DNA of 64,000 bases. Origin: Alphaproteobacteria bacterium (GTDB taxonomy: Bacteria > Pseudomonadota > Alphaproteobacteria > Rhizobiales > Hyphomicrobiaceae). Below, piece by piece: positions 34,215 through 44,616 of this stretch. Location: contig JAHJQI010000201.1 in the NCBI GenBank assembly GCA_018819265.1, forward strand, positions 1 to 64,000, given 5' to 3'. The translations under genes were made by a program, and so were the position numbers. Positions within the stretch are counted from its first letter, which is position 1. Each line of letters opens with the position of its first letter. Under the pieces are notes generated by a model. That model searched no databases and was not told the DNA's origin. It saw nothing but the letters and a program-made list of their open reading frames with translations.

Positions 34215-35146
34215 AGCCGCAATTCGCCGGCGTTGGCGAGGAACCACTCGTAGGTCGACTGCAGGCCCTCGCGTAGCGGCGTCTTCGCCGACCAGCCGAG
34301 GGTCTTCAGCTTGCCGACGTCCAGCAGTTTGCGCGGCGTTCCGTCGGGCTTCGTTGGATCGAATCTCAATCGGCCCTCGAACCCGACGACTTCCGAGATC
34401 ATTTTCGCGATGTCGGCGATCGTCACGTCCTCGCCAACGCCGACGTTGATCGGTTCGCTGTCGTCGTAATGCTCGGACAGGAACCACAGGGCATCCGCCA
34501 GATCGTCCACGAACAGGAACTCCCTGCGCACGCGACCTGTGCCCCACACTTCAAGTTCCTCGGCTCCGGCCAGTTTCGCTTCATGGGCTTTGCGCATCAA
34601 GGCGGGCAGGACGTGGGCGCCTTCCAGGTTGAAATTGTCGCCAATTCCGTAAAGGTTCGTCGGCATGACCGAAATGTAGCGATGGCCGTACTGCTGGCGG
34701 TAGGCCTGTGCCAGTTTGATACCCGCAATCTTGGCGATCGCGTACCACTGGTTGGTTGGTTCGAGCGGCCCCGTCAAAAGCGCGTCCTCGCTCATCGGCT
34801 GCGCGGCATGTTTGGGATAAATGCAACTGGATCCCAGGAACACGATGCGCTCGACGCCGTTGCGGTGGGCGGCCTCGAACAGATTCGTTTCGATCATGAG
34901 GTTGTCGTAGATGAAGTCGGCCGGCCGCGTCGAATTCGCGAGGATGCCGCCGACGGTCGCCGCCGCCAGGATAAGAACATCGAAGCGGTTCGAGGCGAAC
35001 CAGGCGTTGACGCCGGCCTGATCGCGCAGGTCGAGTTCGCTTCGGCCCGCCGTGACGACGTCGACGGGTTCGCCAGCGAAACGGCGCACCACCGCATTGC
35101 CAACCATTCCGCGGTGACCAGCCACAAACACCCGTTTGCCGGTCAT
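34211..35146 (-). CDS. fcl: GDP-L-fucose synthase
   Basis: A 311-residue epimerase/reductase that makes GDP-L-fucose from the product of gmd. The Rossmann motif is RVFVAGHRGMVGNAVVRRF. The early LAAATVGGILANSTRPADFI, FLGSSCIYPKHAAQP, then NQWYAIAKIAGIKLAQAY (catalytic Tyr-x3-Lys) and VMPTNLYGIGDNF are all family marks. The start MTGKRVFVAG matches the family length; the frame is open 39 codons further. It is divergent from gmd. Confidence 0.95.
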   Translation of the reverse strand: MTGKRVFVAGHRGMVGNAVVRRFAGEPVDVVTAGRSELDLRDQAGVNAWFASNRFDVLILAAATVGGILANSTRPADFIYDNLMIETNLFEAAHRNGVERIVFLGSSCIYPKHAAQPMSEDALLTGPLEPTNQWYAIAKIAGIKLAQAYRQQYGHRYISVMPTNLYGIGDNFNLEGAHVLPALMRKAHEAKLAGAEELEVWGTGRVRREFLFVDDLADALWFLSEHYDDSEPINVGVGEDVTIADIAKMISEVVGFEGRLRFDPTKPDGTPRKLLDVGKLKTLGWSAKTPLREGLQSTYEWFLANAGELRL

Positions 35147-35560
35147 GTCATAGACTTTGTTCAAGTTCCACAGGTCCCAGGAATTGGCCCGGCCGCGGCG
35201 ATCGGGAATCGAGATTGCCTTATGGCGATTGACTGGGCGCTTTTGACGATCAGCGGTCGGCACATGTCGCCAAGGCCGGAAACGAAAGGCGATAGCGCTT
35301 GCTGCACTCCGCCACCGCCGGGCAAGAGGTCATTCATCGAGTAACATAGGCAATCGCCGTTCGTCAGTGCGGCTATGTTGCGAACTTCGTTACCGGATCC
35401 CCTGCGGCCATTGGAATGTATCGCCGAAGCTGCCCGGTGATCGTAGTTGCACGAAATTTGCTTTAGTTGTTCTCGGAATGTTGAAAATGGGACAGGGGTT
35501 CGCCGGACCGCTCCGCGTTGCGCGCTGTCGCGGCCTCACCTTGGCAAGGAAAATGTTTAA
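35147..35560 (+). other. Divergent intergenic region between fcl and gmd
   Basis: About 414 bases without a recognisable gene. It should hold the promoters of both genes. The gmd start has AAGGAAAA upstream. No clear palindrome was found. Confidence 0.45.
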
Positions 35561-36628
35561 ATGTCGGAAAGACGAGTCGCGCTGATAACAGGGGCAACCG
35601 GTCAGGACGGTGCCTACCTGTCCGAGCTTCTGCTGGAGAAGGGCTACGAAGTGCACGGTGTGAAGCGGCGCTCTTCGCTGATCAACACGGCGCGTGTCGA
35701 CCATCTCTACCAGGACCCCCACGACTCGGATGGAAGGTATACGCTGCACTATGGCGACCTGACGGATTCCACGAACCTCATTCGTATCATCCAGGAAACC
35801 CAGCCGACCGAGATCTACAACCTCGCGGCCCAAAGCCATGTGGCGGTCAGTTTCGAAACCCCCGAATATACGGCCAACTCGGACGCGATCGGCACGTTGC
35901 GACTGCTCGAAGCGATTCGCATCCTGAAGCTCGAAGCCACCTGCCGCTTCTACCAGGCCTCGACGTCGGAACTCTACGGCAAGGTGATGGAGACGCCGCA
36001 GACGGAGAAGACGCCGTTCTATCCGCGCTCTCCCTACGCGGCAGCAAAGCTTTATGCCTACTGGGTGACGGTCAACTATCGCGAAGCCTATGGCATGTTC
36101 GCCAGCAACGGCATCCTCTTCAACCACGAGGGACCGACCCGCGGCGAAACCTTCGTTACCCGCAAGATCACGCGCGCGGTTGCCGCCATCGTCAAGGGCC
36201 GGCAGCAACAGCTCTACCTCGGCAACATCGACGCCAAGCGCGACTGGGGCTTCGCCAAGGATTACGTCGAGGGCATGTGGCTGATCATGCAGCATCATTC
36301 GCCAGACGACTTCGTGCTGGCGACCGGCGAAACGCGCACCGTGCGCGAATTCGTCGAGGCGGCTTTCAAAATCGTCGATATCGAGCTTGAGTGGTCGGGA
36401 AAGGGCGTCGACGAAAAAGGCATCGACCGGAAGTCCGGTCAGGTTCTGGTGTCGATCGATCCGCGCTACTACCGCCCGACGGAAGTGGAACTGCTGCTTG
36501 GCGACGCCACGAAAGCCAAACGGGAACTCGGCTGGGTACCACGCACGAGCTTCCACGAACTGGTCGAGATGATGGTGACTGCAGACCTCAGGCTCGACAA
36601 CTATTCCCAGTCGCAGATGTCGTCTTGA
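35561..36628 (+). CDS. gmd: GDP-mannose 4,6-dehydratase
   Basis: A 355-residue extended SDR that converts GDP-mannose to GDP-4-keto-6-deoxymannose, the shared precursor of GDP-fucose and GDP-perosamine. It has [20 protein letters not shown], then [40 protein letters not shown], and the catalytic [20 protein letters not shown] (Tyr-x3-Lys). The [14 protein letters not shown] and [20 protein letters not shown] stretches are highly conserved. GDP-mannose itself must come from genes outside the window. Confidence 0.96.
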   Translation: MSERRVALITGATGQDGAYLSELLLEKGYEVHGVKRRSSLINTARVDHLYQDPHDSDGRYTLHYGDLTDSTNLIRIIQETQPTEIYNLAAQSHVAVSFETPEYTANSDAIGTLRLLEAIRILKLEATCRFYQASTSELYGKVMETPQTEKTPFYPRSPYAAAKLYAYWVTVNYREAYGMFASNGILFNHEGPTRGETFVTRKITRAVAAIVKGRQQQLYLGNIDAKRDWGFAKDYVEGMWLIMQHHSPDDFVLATGETRTVREFVEAAFKIVDIELEWSGKGVDEKGIDRKSGQVLVSIDPRYYRPTEVELLLGDATKAKRELGWVPRTSFHELVEMMVTADLRLDNYSQSQMSS

Positions 36629-36670
36629 AGCAGGTCGCGACAGCGGTCGCTCCGGTCGCCGCGGCCGCGC

Positions 36671-38878
36671 TCAGCTCATGTAACGGGGCAGCCAGCCTTC
36701 ATGGGCTGCCCGCAACTGCGCCAGCGGCAGTTCGCTTTCGCCCGGTTTCCCCAGCGCATCGCCTCCGGTACGCCCGACGATTCGCGCCGGCAGCGCCAGC
36801 AGTTTCGCCCTTTCGATGATCCGCTCGGCGCGCGAGGGTTCCGCCGAAATGACATAGCGGCCCTGGTCTTCGCCAAACCAGACCGCATGCTCGGGCAGGC
36901 GGCCCTCGTAGGAGAAGAGCTCGACGCCGATGTCACCGGCCAGCGCCATTTCCGCGACAGCAACCAGCAGGCCGCCGTCCGAGCAATCGTGAACGGTGTC
37001 GATGCCGGACTCGCGAATGAGGCTGCGCACCAGCCGTCCCGCCTTGATCTCTTCGCCCAGATCGATCGGCGGCGGCGCGCCATCGAGCCCGCCGGCAATG
37101 ATCTCCTGGTAGAGCGACTGTCCGAGCCAGCCCTGTTCAGCGCCGATGACGATCAGGAGTTCGCCTTCCCGTTTCAATGCGAAAGAGGCGGTGAGCGACA
37201 CGTCCGGCACAAGCCCGACCCCACCGATGGCCGGTGTCGGCGGAATACCGACCCCATTGGTTTCGTTGTAAAGGGAGACGTTGCCGGAGACGACCGGATA
37301 GTCGAGCGCGCGGCAGGCTTCTCCCATTCCTTCGATGGCGCCGACGAACTGCCCCATCACTTCGGGCCGCTCGGGCGAAGCGAAGTTGAGGTTGTCGGTG
37401 ATGGCCAGCGGGTCAGCGCCGACCGCAATCAGGTTGCGCCACGTCTCGACGACCGCCTGCTTGGTGCCCATCGCCGGATCGGCAGCGACATAGCGCGGAG
37501 TGACATCGCACGTCGCCGCAATTCCCTTGGCCGTGCCGTGCACGCGCACGACGGCGGCATCGCCGCCCGGCCGCTGGATGGTGTCGCCCATCACCATGTG
37601 ATCGTATTGTTCGTAGATCCAGCGCCGCGAGCACAACTGGTGCGCGCCCATCATCGTCTCGAGCGTTTCGAGCATTCCGCCTGCGGGTGCAGCGATCCAT
37701 TGAGGCAGGAGCGCCTTTCTTGCCGGTGTCGGCACGTAGGGGCGCTGATAAAGCGGTGCGGAATCGGCCAGCGTCGCGACCGGGATATCGGCTTCGACCA
37801 CGCCGTGATGCGTGACGATCATGCGGCCGGTGTCCGTGGTGCGGCCGATGATCGAGAAGTCGAGTCCCCATTTGTGGAACACCGCTTCGGCGGCCGCCTC
37901 CGAGCCCGGGCGCAGCACCATCAGCATGCGTTCCTGGCTTTCCGATAGCATCATCTCGTAGGCCGTCATGCCGTCTTCGCGTTGCGGCACCTTGTCGAGG
38001 TCGAGCTCGATCCCAACGCCGCCCTTGTCAGCCATTTCCGCCGTCGACGAGGTCAGGCCGGCAGCTCCCATGTCCTGGATGGCGATGATCGCGTCGGAAG
38101 CCATCAGTTCCAGGCAGGCCTCGATGAGCAGCTTCTCGGTGAAGGGGTCGCCGACCTGCACGGTGGGCCGCTTCTCATCCGAATTCTCGTCGAATTCGGC
38201 CGATGCCATGGTCGCGCCGTGGATGCCGTCGCGGCCGGTTTTCGAGCCGACATAGACGACGGGGAGGCCGACGCCCTTGGCCGCCGAATAGAAGATCTTG
38301 TCGGTTCGCGCCAGTCCGACGCACATGGCGTTGACGAGGATATTGTTGTTGTAGCCCTTGTCGAAATTCGTTTCACCGCCGACCGTTGGCACGCCGACGC
38401 AATTGCCGTAGCCGCCGATGCCGGCAACGACGCCGGAAACGAGATGGCGGGTCTTGGCGTGATCGGGGGCGCCGAAACGCAGCGCATTGAGGTTGGCGAC
38501 CGGGCGCGCGCCCATCGTGAAGACGTCGCGCATGATGCCTCCGACGCCGGTGGCCGCGCCCTGGTAGGGCTCAATATGGCTCGGGTGATTGTGGCTCTCC
38601 ATCTTGAAGACGGCAGCCCAGCCGTCGCCCAGATCGACGACGCCGGCGTTCTCGCCGGGGCCCTGGATCACCCGCGGACCCGTCACCGGCAGCGTCTTCA
38701 GCCAGTAGCGCGAGGACTTGTAAGAGCAGTGCTCCGACCACATCACCGAGAAGATGCCGAGTTCGGTCGGTGAAGGCTCGCGGCCCATGATTTCGAGCAG
38801 CCGCTGGTACTCGTCCGGTTTCAGACCGTGTTCGGCGACAAGTTCAGGCGTGATGACGGGGGTGCTGGCTTCAGTCAT
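36671..38878 (-). CDS. purL: Phosphoribosylformylglycinamidine synthase subunit PurL
   Basis: A 735-residue synthetase subunit of the small PurL type that works with PurS and PurQ in the fourth step of purine synthesis, using ATP to form FGAM. Motifs include [59 protein letters not shown] and [20 protein letters not shown]. It is alone here: purS and purQ are not adjacent. It begins with ATG and lies downstream of mutA on the same strand with a 218-base gap, so it probably has its own promoter. Confidence 0.97.
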   Translation of the reverse strand: MTEASTPVITPELVAEHGLKPDEYQRLLEIMGREPSPTELGIFSVMWSEHCSYKSSRYWLKTLPVTGPRVIQGPGENAGVVDLGDGWAAVFKMESHNHPSHIEPYQGAATGVGGIMRDVFTMGARPVANLNALRFGAPDHAKTRHLVSGVVAGIGGYGNCVGVPTVGGETNFDKGYNNNILVNAMCVGLARTDKIFYSAAKGVGLPVVYVGSKTGRDGIHGATMASAEFDENSDEKRPTVQVGDPFTEKLLIEACLELMASDAIIAIQDMGAAGLTSSTAEMADKGGVGIELDLDKVPQREDGMTAYEMMLSESQERMLMVLRPGSEAAAEAVFHKWGLDFSIIGRTTDTGRMIVTHHGVVEADIPVATLADSAPLYQRPYVPTPARKALLPQWIAAPAGGMLETLETMMGAHQLCSRRWIYEQYDHMVMGDTIQRPGGDAAVVRVHGTAKGIAATCDVTPRYVAADPAMGTKQAVVETWRNLIAVGADPLAITDNLNFASPERPEVMGQFVGAIEGMGEACRALDYPVVSGNVSLYNETNGVGIPPTPAIGGVGLVPDVSLTASFALKREGELLIVIGAEQGWLGQSLYQEIIAGGLDGAPPPIDLGEEIKAGRLVRSLIRESGIDTVHDCSDGGLLVAVAEMALAGDIGVELFSYEGRLPEHAVWFGEDQGRYVISAEPSRAERIIERAKLLALPARIVGRTGGDALGKPGESELPLAQLRAAHEGWLPRYMS

Positions 38879-39096
38879 GGTGGTCCTGATCGGCTGGGCG
38901 CGATACCCTGAAACAGTGCCCGGAGGGCGGGCTGGCGCATGCTTATAGCCGCGCTGCCCCCGATTGTCTTGTCAATGGCTGCAATGTCGCGCCACCTGGC
39001 CGGGGCTGTGCACAGGCTTGTCAGCGCCTCAACGCGAAGCCCTCTCGAACCTCCCGCCGCAACCAACGGCCGATCCGGCACATGCCGGGGCGCTGG

Positions 39097-41058
39097 TCAG
39101 TCCGGCAAGAGACGCCTCTGCAATTGCGTAAGGAATGCCAGCATATCCTGCCCGGCGAAGACGAAAGTATCGACCCCGGCATCCTTGAGGACTGCTTCGA
39201 GCGCCCCAGGCCGTCCGGCGAGCAAGACGCTGCCGGCGCCTGCTGCCTTCAATGCCGTGGCGGTCTGAGCCCCCACTTCCGCATAGATGTCGTCGGACGA
39301 ACAGATGCACGCGAGCTTCGCCCCCGACGCTTTGAACGCCGACGCGGCCAGTTCGGCCGAGGCGTATCCTTCGGTGGTCAAAGCCTCGATGCCACCGGCG
39401 GCCAGCAGGTTCCTGATCCACGTCGAGCGCGCCGTGTGGGCTGCGATGGGGCCGAGACTGGCGAGGAACACCTGCGGATAGGCCCCCGTTCTCTGCTTGT
39501 AGGCCTGCGCCTTGTCGCGGAGGTTTTCGAAGGGCGCGGCCAAGCGGACGGACGGCAGCGCTTCAGCCACAGTCGTTGCGACCGGCCCTGGCGTCACCTC
39601 GCCGCGCGTGGCGCCCCGCACCAGCGCACCGACGAGATCGGCAAAGGCTAATTCGCGGTTGTCGTCGCGCCGGGCGGGAATACCCCCTGAAGGATCGGCT
39701 GCGACGTCGAGGACGTCGACCCCGCCCTCGCCCAGAAGCGGAAACTCGCTCGTGCCGGTGATCGCGATTCGGCGCCGGGCGATGGCCTCTTCGCGGGCTT
39801 CGCGGACCGCTCTGATCTTCGATTGGATGTGTGCGGAACCGAGGCTGGCGACCATGCCGCCCTGCATCTCGATCTCCTGGAACAGCGTCCAGGCCGCAGC
39901 CGCCAGTTCGTCGCTCAGGGCTTCATAGCCGCCCGCACCGGCAGCCGGGTCGGCAACGCGCCACAGGTTCGATTCCTCCAGGAGGACGCTTTGCGTATTG
40001 CGCGCCACCCGGCGCGCGAAGCCGTCCGGAAGTCCAAGCGCCAGCGTATGCGGCAGTACGGTCATCGAGTCCGCGCCCCCGACCCCGGCAATGAATGTCG
40101 CCATCGTGGCACGCAGCATGTTCACCCACGGATCGCGCCTGGTCAGCATGCGCCAGGCCGTTTCGGCATTGATCCGGATTGGCTGCGGCGATATCCCGCT
40201 TGCCTCTTCGATCCGCGCCCACAGCCGTCGCAAGGCGCGGATTTTCGCCATCCCGAGGAATTGATCTGGATCGATGGCAAGCGTGAACGAGATGGCCTTG
40301 CTGGCCTCCGCTCCGCTCAGGCCGCTATCCGTCAGAGCCCTGAGGTAGGCTACACCGGTTGCGAGGGCAACGGCGAGTTCCTGGCCTTCCGATGCGCCCG
40401 CCTCATGGAAGGGGCGCGTATCGCAGTTCAGGAACGGCCCCATGAAGCCCTTCGCCCCGAGCGCCTGGACGGCATCGGTGAGCCGTTGTCCGACCGTCGG
40501 CCAATCGGCGACGAGAACGCCGCGATAGGCCAGATTGCCGATCGGGTCCATGCCGAAATCGATGGTGCAGGCAGCGGGGTTCAGCCCGCGCTTCTCGACG
40601 AGCGCTGCGACGAGCGCGGCGTTGATGCGCCCCATCGGCGCTGGATCGAGCCTCAGTGCGATCATCTCGAGCGCCACGCCATCGAGCGCCGCATCGAGAT
40701 CCGCGACCGTATCGCAGGTCATTCCATAACCGCGCGCGGACAGGCTGCCAGGAAAGACCAGGGTCAGCGAATCGACGCCGTTCTTCAGATCTTCCAGCGC
40801 CTGTGCGCAAGCTTCACGCGAACGAGGGTGATCGACACGAGCCGAAATCCGCCAGGGCCGTCCGGCGGTCTCGCCGCTGATCGGTGCGCCATCGTGACGG
40901 CGCGGATAGAGCGGTGCAATCGCCAGTCGATCGGCGCTTTTCGATACGAGATGCTTCTCGAAATCGCCACCGTTCAGCGCCTTGGCGACAAGATCACGCC
41001 ATTGCGCTTCGCTCGGGGTCGGAAAATCTGAGGCGAGTTTCAAGGTTTCAGCGCACAT
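39097..41058 (-). CDS. mutA: Methylmalonyl-CoA mutase small subunit (MutA-like)
   Basis: A ~653-residue beta subunit that structurally supports the large cobalamin-binding MutB. It opens LKLASDFPTPSEAQWRDLVA and LAIAPLYPRRHDGAP. The TIM-barrel part includes GPFLNCDTRPFHEAGASEGQ and ARRVARNTQSVLLEESNLWR. The C-terminal flavodoxin-like domain lacks the DxHxxG cobalamin ligand, as expected of the small subunit. mutB is not next to it; its partner must lie elsewhere. The start at 41058 fits the family N-terminus. It is divergent from the HerA-like gene. Confidence 0.87.
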   Translation of the reverse strand: MCAETLKLASDFPTPSEAQWRDLVAKALNGGDFEKHLVSKSADRLAIAPLYPRRHDGAPISGETAGRPWRISARVDHPRSREACAQALEDLKNGVDSLTLVFPGSLSARGYGMTCDTVADLDAALDGVALEMIALRLDPAPMGRINAALVAALVEKRGLNPAACTIDFGMDPIGNLAYRGVLVADWPTVGQRLTDAVQALGAKGFMGPFLNCDTRPFHEAGASEGQELAVALATGVAYLRALTDSGLSGAEASKAISFTLAIDPDQFLGMAKIRALRRLWARIEEASGISPQPIRINAETAWRMLTRRDPWVNMLRATMATFIAGVGGADSMTVLPHTLALGLPDGFARRVARNTQSVLLEESNLWRVADPAAGAGGYEALSDELAAAAWTLFQEIEMQGGMVASLGSAHIQSKIRAVREAREEAIARRRIAITGTSEFPLLGEGGVDVLDVAADPSGGIPARRDDNRELAFADLVGALVRGATRGEVTPGPVATTVAEALPSVRLAAPFENLRDKAQAYKQRTGAYPQVFLASLGPIAAHTARSTWIRNLLAAGGIEALTTEGYASAELAASAFKASGAKLACICSSDDIYAEVGAQTATALKAAGAGSVLLAGRPGALEAVLKDAGVDTFVFAGQDMLAFLTQLQRRLLPD

Positions 41059-41389
41059 TTGTCGGCGGCCTTTGCTTCTATCAAGAGTTTGCCAGCACAG
41101 TCGGCGGCTTGCCGTGCTGCACTGCAACGGCGCCACCCTACCCGTTCCAAACGCATCCGCAAATTGCCGCGTTCGGTTAAGTCCCGCGCCGGTCGCACGC
41201 GCTCGCTGCAACCCAAATCAGCCTCTGGCGAACAACAGTTTGCAGAGAATAGCTGTTAGTCGCAGAAGCAACTGCTGTTTTCAATTCAGCTCCAACTATG
41301 CCATTACGCAGATCAACACGAGAATTGGAGATTCGCTGAAGCATGTGTCGCAAACCGCCGTGCGAGCGAACATCGAAGAGGTGATAGCG
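41059..41389 (+). other. Divergent promoter region between mutA and the HerA-like gene
   Basis: These 331 bases contain no recognisable gene. The open frame continuing upstream of the HerA start has no homology-like text. A GAGG site at the right end serves the HerA gene. Confidence 0.4.
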
Positions 41390-42910
41390 ATGAGCGGGTC
41401 TTTACTGCAGGACGGCAAGATCTATCTCGGCACCAGCGTCAAGCCCGAGTACCTCGACCTCAAGCTGGCCAACCGCCACGGGCTGATCACGGGCGCCACG
41501 GGCACCGGCAAGACGGTTTCGCTGCAGGTTCTGGCCGAAGGTTTCTCCAAGGCCGGCGTTCCCGTCTTTGCCGCCGACATCAAGGGCGATCTGTCCGGCA
41601 TCGCCAAGGCCGGGACGCTGAAGGACTTCATCGTCAAGCGCAACGAGAAGATCGGCTTCAAGGGTTATCAAAACAGCGCCTATCCGACGGTCTTCTGGGA
41701 CGTTTTCGGCGAGCAGGGCCATCCGGTACGCGCAACCGTGGCCGATATGGGGCCGCTGCTGTTGTCGCGGCTGATGGAATTGAACGAAGTCCAGGAGGGC
41801 GTCCTCAACATCGTTTTCCGCGTCGCCGCCGACGAAGTGGCGGCCGGGCATAAGGAATACCTGCTCCTCGACCTCAAGGACCTGCGATCGGCGCTCAACA
41901 GCATCGGGGAACGATCCAAGGAATTGTCCAACCAGTACGGCAACATCGCCCCGGCTTCGGTTGGCGCCATCCAGCGGCGTCTGCTGGTGCTGGAGGAGCA
42001 GGGTGCCGACAAGTTTTTCGGCGAGCCGGCGCTGAACATCGAAGATCTCATGCGGGTCAGCATGGATGGACGCGGCATCGTCAACCTGTTGACCGCCGAC
42101 AAGCTGATGCAGAGCCCGCGGCTCTATTCGACGTTCCTGCTGTGGCTGTTGACGACGCTGTGGCAGCACCTTCCCGAGGTCGGCGACCAGCCCAAGCCCA
42201 AGCTCGTATTCTTCTTCGATGAAGCTCACCTGTTGTTCGACGAAGCCCCAAAGGCGCTGCTGCAGCGCATCGAGCAGATCGCCCGGCTGATCCGCTCCAA
42301 GGGCGTCGGCGTCTATTTCATTACCCAGAACCCGCTCGACGTCCCCGATACGGTGTCCTCCCAGCTCGGCAACCGCGTCCAGCACCAGTTGCGAGCGTTT
42401 ACCCCGAAGGAGAGGAAGTCCGTGAGGGCGGCCGCCGAGACGTTCCGCCCCAACCCGGACATCGACACCGAGCGCGCCATCCTTGAACTCGGCATCGGCG
42501 AGGCGCTCGTCTCGACCTTGGAGAACAAGGGCGAGCCGTCGATGGTCCAGCGCACCTTGATCCGGCCTCCCGAAGGCCAGATCGGCCCGCTGACACCGGA
42601 AGAACGCGCCACCTTGATGCAGCGCAGTCCCGTCTCCGGAAAGTACGATCACACCGTCGACCGCGAAAGCGCTCATGAATTGCTTTCGAAACGCGCAGCC
42701 GTGTTGGCCAGGAAGGAAGAGGAACTGAAAGCCGAAGCCGAAGCCGGCGGCGGCTGGGGTGAAGAACTTGGCAAGAGCGTCTTCGGGCGCGGTCCGCGCG
42801 GCGGTAAATCGATGGCCGAACAGGCCGCGAGTTACGCGACCAAATCGATCATGCGCAGGATGATCGGCCAGATCGTCAACGCGGCCTTGAAAGGGTTCCG
42901 ACTGCGCTGA
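41390..42910 (+). CDS. HerA-like/DUF853 P-loop ATPase
   Basis: A 506-residue ATPase of the HerA/VirB4-like group (DUF853). The start MSGSLLQDGKIYLG is preceded by a GAGG site. The Walker A is GATGTGKT at residues 35-42 and the Walker B is KLVFFFDEAHLLFDEAP. A sensor-like region reads GVGVYFITQNPLDVPDTVSS and the C-terminus is Gly/Lys-rich. DNA translocation is the usual activity suggested for such proteins, but the exact role of the stand-alone members is unknown. It has no NurA nuclease neighbour here. Confidence 0.9.
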   Translation: MSGSLLQDGKIYLGTSVKPEYLDLKLANRHGLITGATGTGKTVSLQVLAEGFSKAGVPVFAADIKGDLSGIAKAGTLKDFIVKRNEKIGFKGYQNSAYPTVFWDVFGEQGHPVRATVADMGPLLLSRLMELNEVQEGVLNIVFRVAADEVAAGHKEYLLLDLKDLRSALNSIGERSKELSNQYGNIAPASVGAIQRRLLVLEEQGADKFFGEPALNIEDLMRVSMDGRGIVNLLTADKLMQSPRLYSTFLLWLLTTLWQHLPEVGDQPKPKLVFFFDEAHLLFDEAPKALLQRIEQIARLIRSKGVGVYFITQNPLDVPDTVSSQLGNRVQHQLRAFTPKERKSVRAAAETFRPNPDIDTERAILELGIGEALVSTLENKGEPSMVQRTLIRPPEGQIGPLTPEERATLMQRSPVSGKYDHTVDRESAHELLSKRAAVLARKEEELKAEAEAGGGWGEELGKSVFGRGPRGGKSMAEQAASYATKSIMRRMIGQIVNAALKGFRLR

Positions 42911-43024
42911 ACATCAGGTCGATGAGGCCGCGCGCGCAAGTTTTGACGTTGAACAAGGCTGGCCGGCGCCAACCCTGAGATGAACATTGCAATTTTTACC
43001 TGTTAGTCCGAGTGAGTCAGCGCA

Positions 43025-43381
43025 ATGCCGAACTTGAAAACCCTCGCCCTGTCGTGTTTCGTGCTCGGCTTCTGCCTGCAGCCCGCCGCAGCCCAGGAGG
43101 CTGATCTCAACTCCATGTCGATGTCCGCGATCGTCGCGATCGGCGAAGCGGTTGCCGAAGAGAACTGCGGGCGCTGTCATGCGCTCGGGCGAAACGACAC
43201 CTCTCCCCACACCGACGCTCCGCCATTCCGCGATGTCGCGAAGAGATATAAGCTTGAGGATCTCGCCGAATCGCTCGCCGAGGGCATCGTGACCGGTCAT
43301 CCGGACATGCCCGTCATCTCACTCAAGGAAGACGAGATCGACGCGTTTCTCACCTATCTGGGCAGCCTCATTCCAGATTGA
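43025..43381 (+). CDS. Small c-type cytochrome
   Basis: A 118-residue exported monoheme cytochrome. The signal peptide is MPNLKTLALSCFVLGFCLQP followed by AAAQ. The heme motif is CGRCH (Cys48, Cys51, His52) and the likely sixth ligand is Met in GHPDMPVI. The size and the single heme match class I cytochromes used as periplasmic electron carriers. The partner is not evident from the neighbours. Confidence 0.9.
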   Translation: MPNLKTLALSCFVLGFCLQPAAAQEADLNSMSMSAIVAIGEAVAEENCGRCHALGRNDTSPHTDAPPFRDVAKRYKLEDLAESLAEGIVTGHPDMPVISLKEDEIDAFLTYLGSLIPD

Positions 43382-43454
43382 AGCGGAAGACAGGGTTGAA
43401 CCGGGCGCACGGGCGGCGCAGATATGGGTAAAGGCTCCACACAGGACAGCTCGG

Positions 43455-43721
43455 ATGACCCAGACCTCGAACCGCCTCTTCGACGAACTCGCCAAGATGA
43501 TGACCGACGCCGCCGGAGCCGCACAGGGCGCCCAGCGCGAAGTCGAGACGCTGATGCGCGCGCAGGGCGAAAAATTTCTGCGCGAGATGGATGTCGTCTC
43601 GCGGGAGGACTTTGAAGCGGTCCGCGCAATGGCCGAAAAGGCGCGTGCCGAGAACGAACGGCTCGAAGCCCGGATTGCGGCCCTCGAAGCGCAGTTCCAG
43701 CAGCCGGGCGGCAGCGTTTGA
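43455..43721 (+). CDS. ubiK: UbiK-type accessory factor (BMFP domain)
   Basis: An 88-residue coiled-coil protein. It begins TSNRLFDELAKMMTDAAGAA, and the second half (SREDFEAVRAMAEKARAENE, then RLEARIAALEAQF) is the BMFP coiled coil. UbiK helps the aerobic ubiquinone-synthesis complex and binds lipid. The AGGA site lies nine bases upstream of the ATG. Neighbours give no further hint. Confidence 0.87.
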   Translation: MTQTSNRLFDELAKMMTDAAGAAQGAQREVETLMRAQGEKFLREMDVVSREDFEAVRAMAEKARAENERLEARIAALEAQFQQPGGSV

Positions 43722-44060
43722 GACTGCGTGAATCGGGCCTTATGGACCCTGTTCACTTGTCGAGTGCGTGAACGTCGCGCGTCTCGCTTATCCAGCGGTT
43801 TTCAACAAATAACGCTCAGATCGCCCGGCTTGCCCGCTCCTGGCCACGATGCCGGTGGACACTTGCCCGTGCGCGGTTGCGACTCACACGCCTCGATGGT
43901 TGGGTGCCTCCAGCAGCCGGGCGACGGCTGTCCGTCGTTTTGCGTGAATGCCTGGATTGAGCGACGCGCCGATGGTGCGCCGAAGTTCCAGGCAACGTTA
44001 ACGAAGCGCGGTGCGCCCGCCGGCCTGTCCAGGCATTGCGGATAACTACGAGGACCATGA
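43722..44060 (+). other. Intergenic region between ubiK and the YbjN-like gene
   Basis: 339 bases without a convincing gene. The 7-base word GCGTGAA occurs three times (near 43726, 43767 and 43940). No strong terminator stem is seen. A small RNA is possible but unsupported. Confidence 0.35.
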
Positions 44061-44558
44061 ATGGCAATGGCTGCTAAAGGTTACGACCGCCTCTCCAATC
44101 CGATCGACCTCATCGAGCAGCTGGCCGGGCGTCACGACTGGCAATGCGAGCGAAACGGCGATGACGAATTGACGTTGGTCGTCGCCGGAACCTGGACCGA
44201 TTATCACGTGTCACTGAATTGGCGCGACGATCTGCAGGCGCTGCATGTCGCATCCGCATTCGACTTTCGCGTGCCCGATCAGCGCTTGAACGAAATGTAC
44301 CGCCTGGTTGCGCAGATCAACGAGCAGCTGTGGCTCGGCCACTTCGATCTGTGGACCGACGAGGGGCTCGTCATGTACCGCCATTCGCTGCTTCTCGGCG
44401 GCTCGGTCGCCAGCATCGAACAGTGCGAAGCCCTGCTGCAAGCTGCCCTCGAATCCTGCGAGCGCTACTATCAGGCGTTCCAATTCGTCGTCTGGGCAGG
44501 TAAGCCAAGCCGTGAAGCCCTGGTCTCGACGATGTTCGAGACCGAAGGACAGGCGTGA
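44061..44558 (+). CDS. YbjN-domain protein
   Basis: A 165-residue cytoplasmic protein with the YbjN fold: NPIDLIEQLAGRHDWQCER, DELTLVVAGTWTDYHVSLNW, RDDLQALHVASAFDFRVPDQ and RLNEMYRLVAQINEQLWLGH, which recall type III secretion chaperones. The function is not known. In Hyphomicrobiales it is usually found just in front of proC, as here (58-base gap), so the two are probably co-transcribed. Confidence 0.85.
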   Translation: MAMAAKGYDRLSNPIDLIEQLAGRHDWQCERNGDDELTLVVAGTWTDYHVSLNWRDDLQALHVASAFDFRVPDQRLNEMYRLVAQINEQLWLGHFDLWTDEGLVMYRHSLLLGGSVASIEQCEALLQAALESCERYYQAFQFVVWAGKPSREALVSTMFETEGQA

Positions 44559-44616
44559 GGCGCGGTCGACATGGTCCCCCGCGCATGGTTCAGGCACGAG
44601 GCGCAGAGAACCAGAG

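Noticed and set aside
33141..34547. 468-residue leftward frame across the aminotransferase and fcl genes
   Set aside because: It is a shadow of two genes with clear catalytic motifs.
36701..37948. 415-residue frame antisense to purL
   Set aside because: PurL is unmistakable on the other strand; the antisense text has no motif.
39823..41031. 402-residue open frame antisense to mutA
   Set aside because: The opposite strand encodes a recognisable MutA, and this frame has no family-like text or ribosome site.
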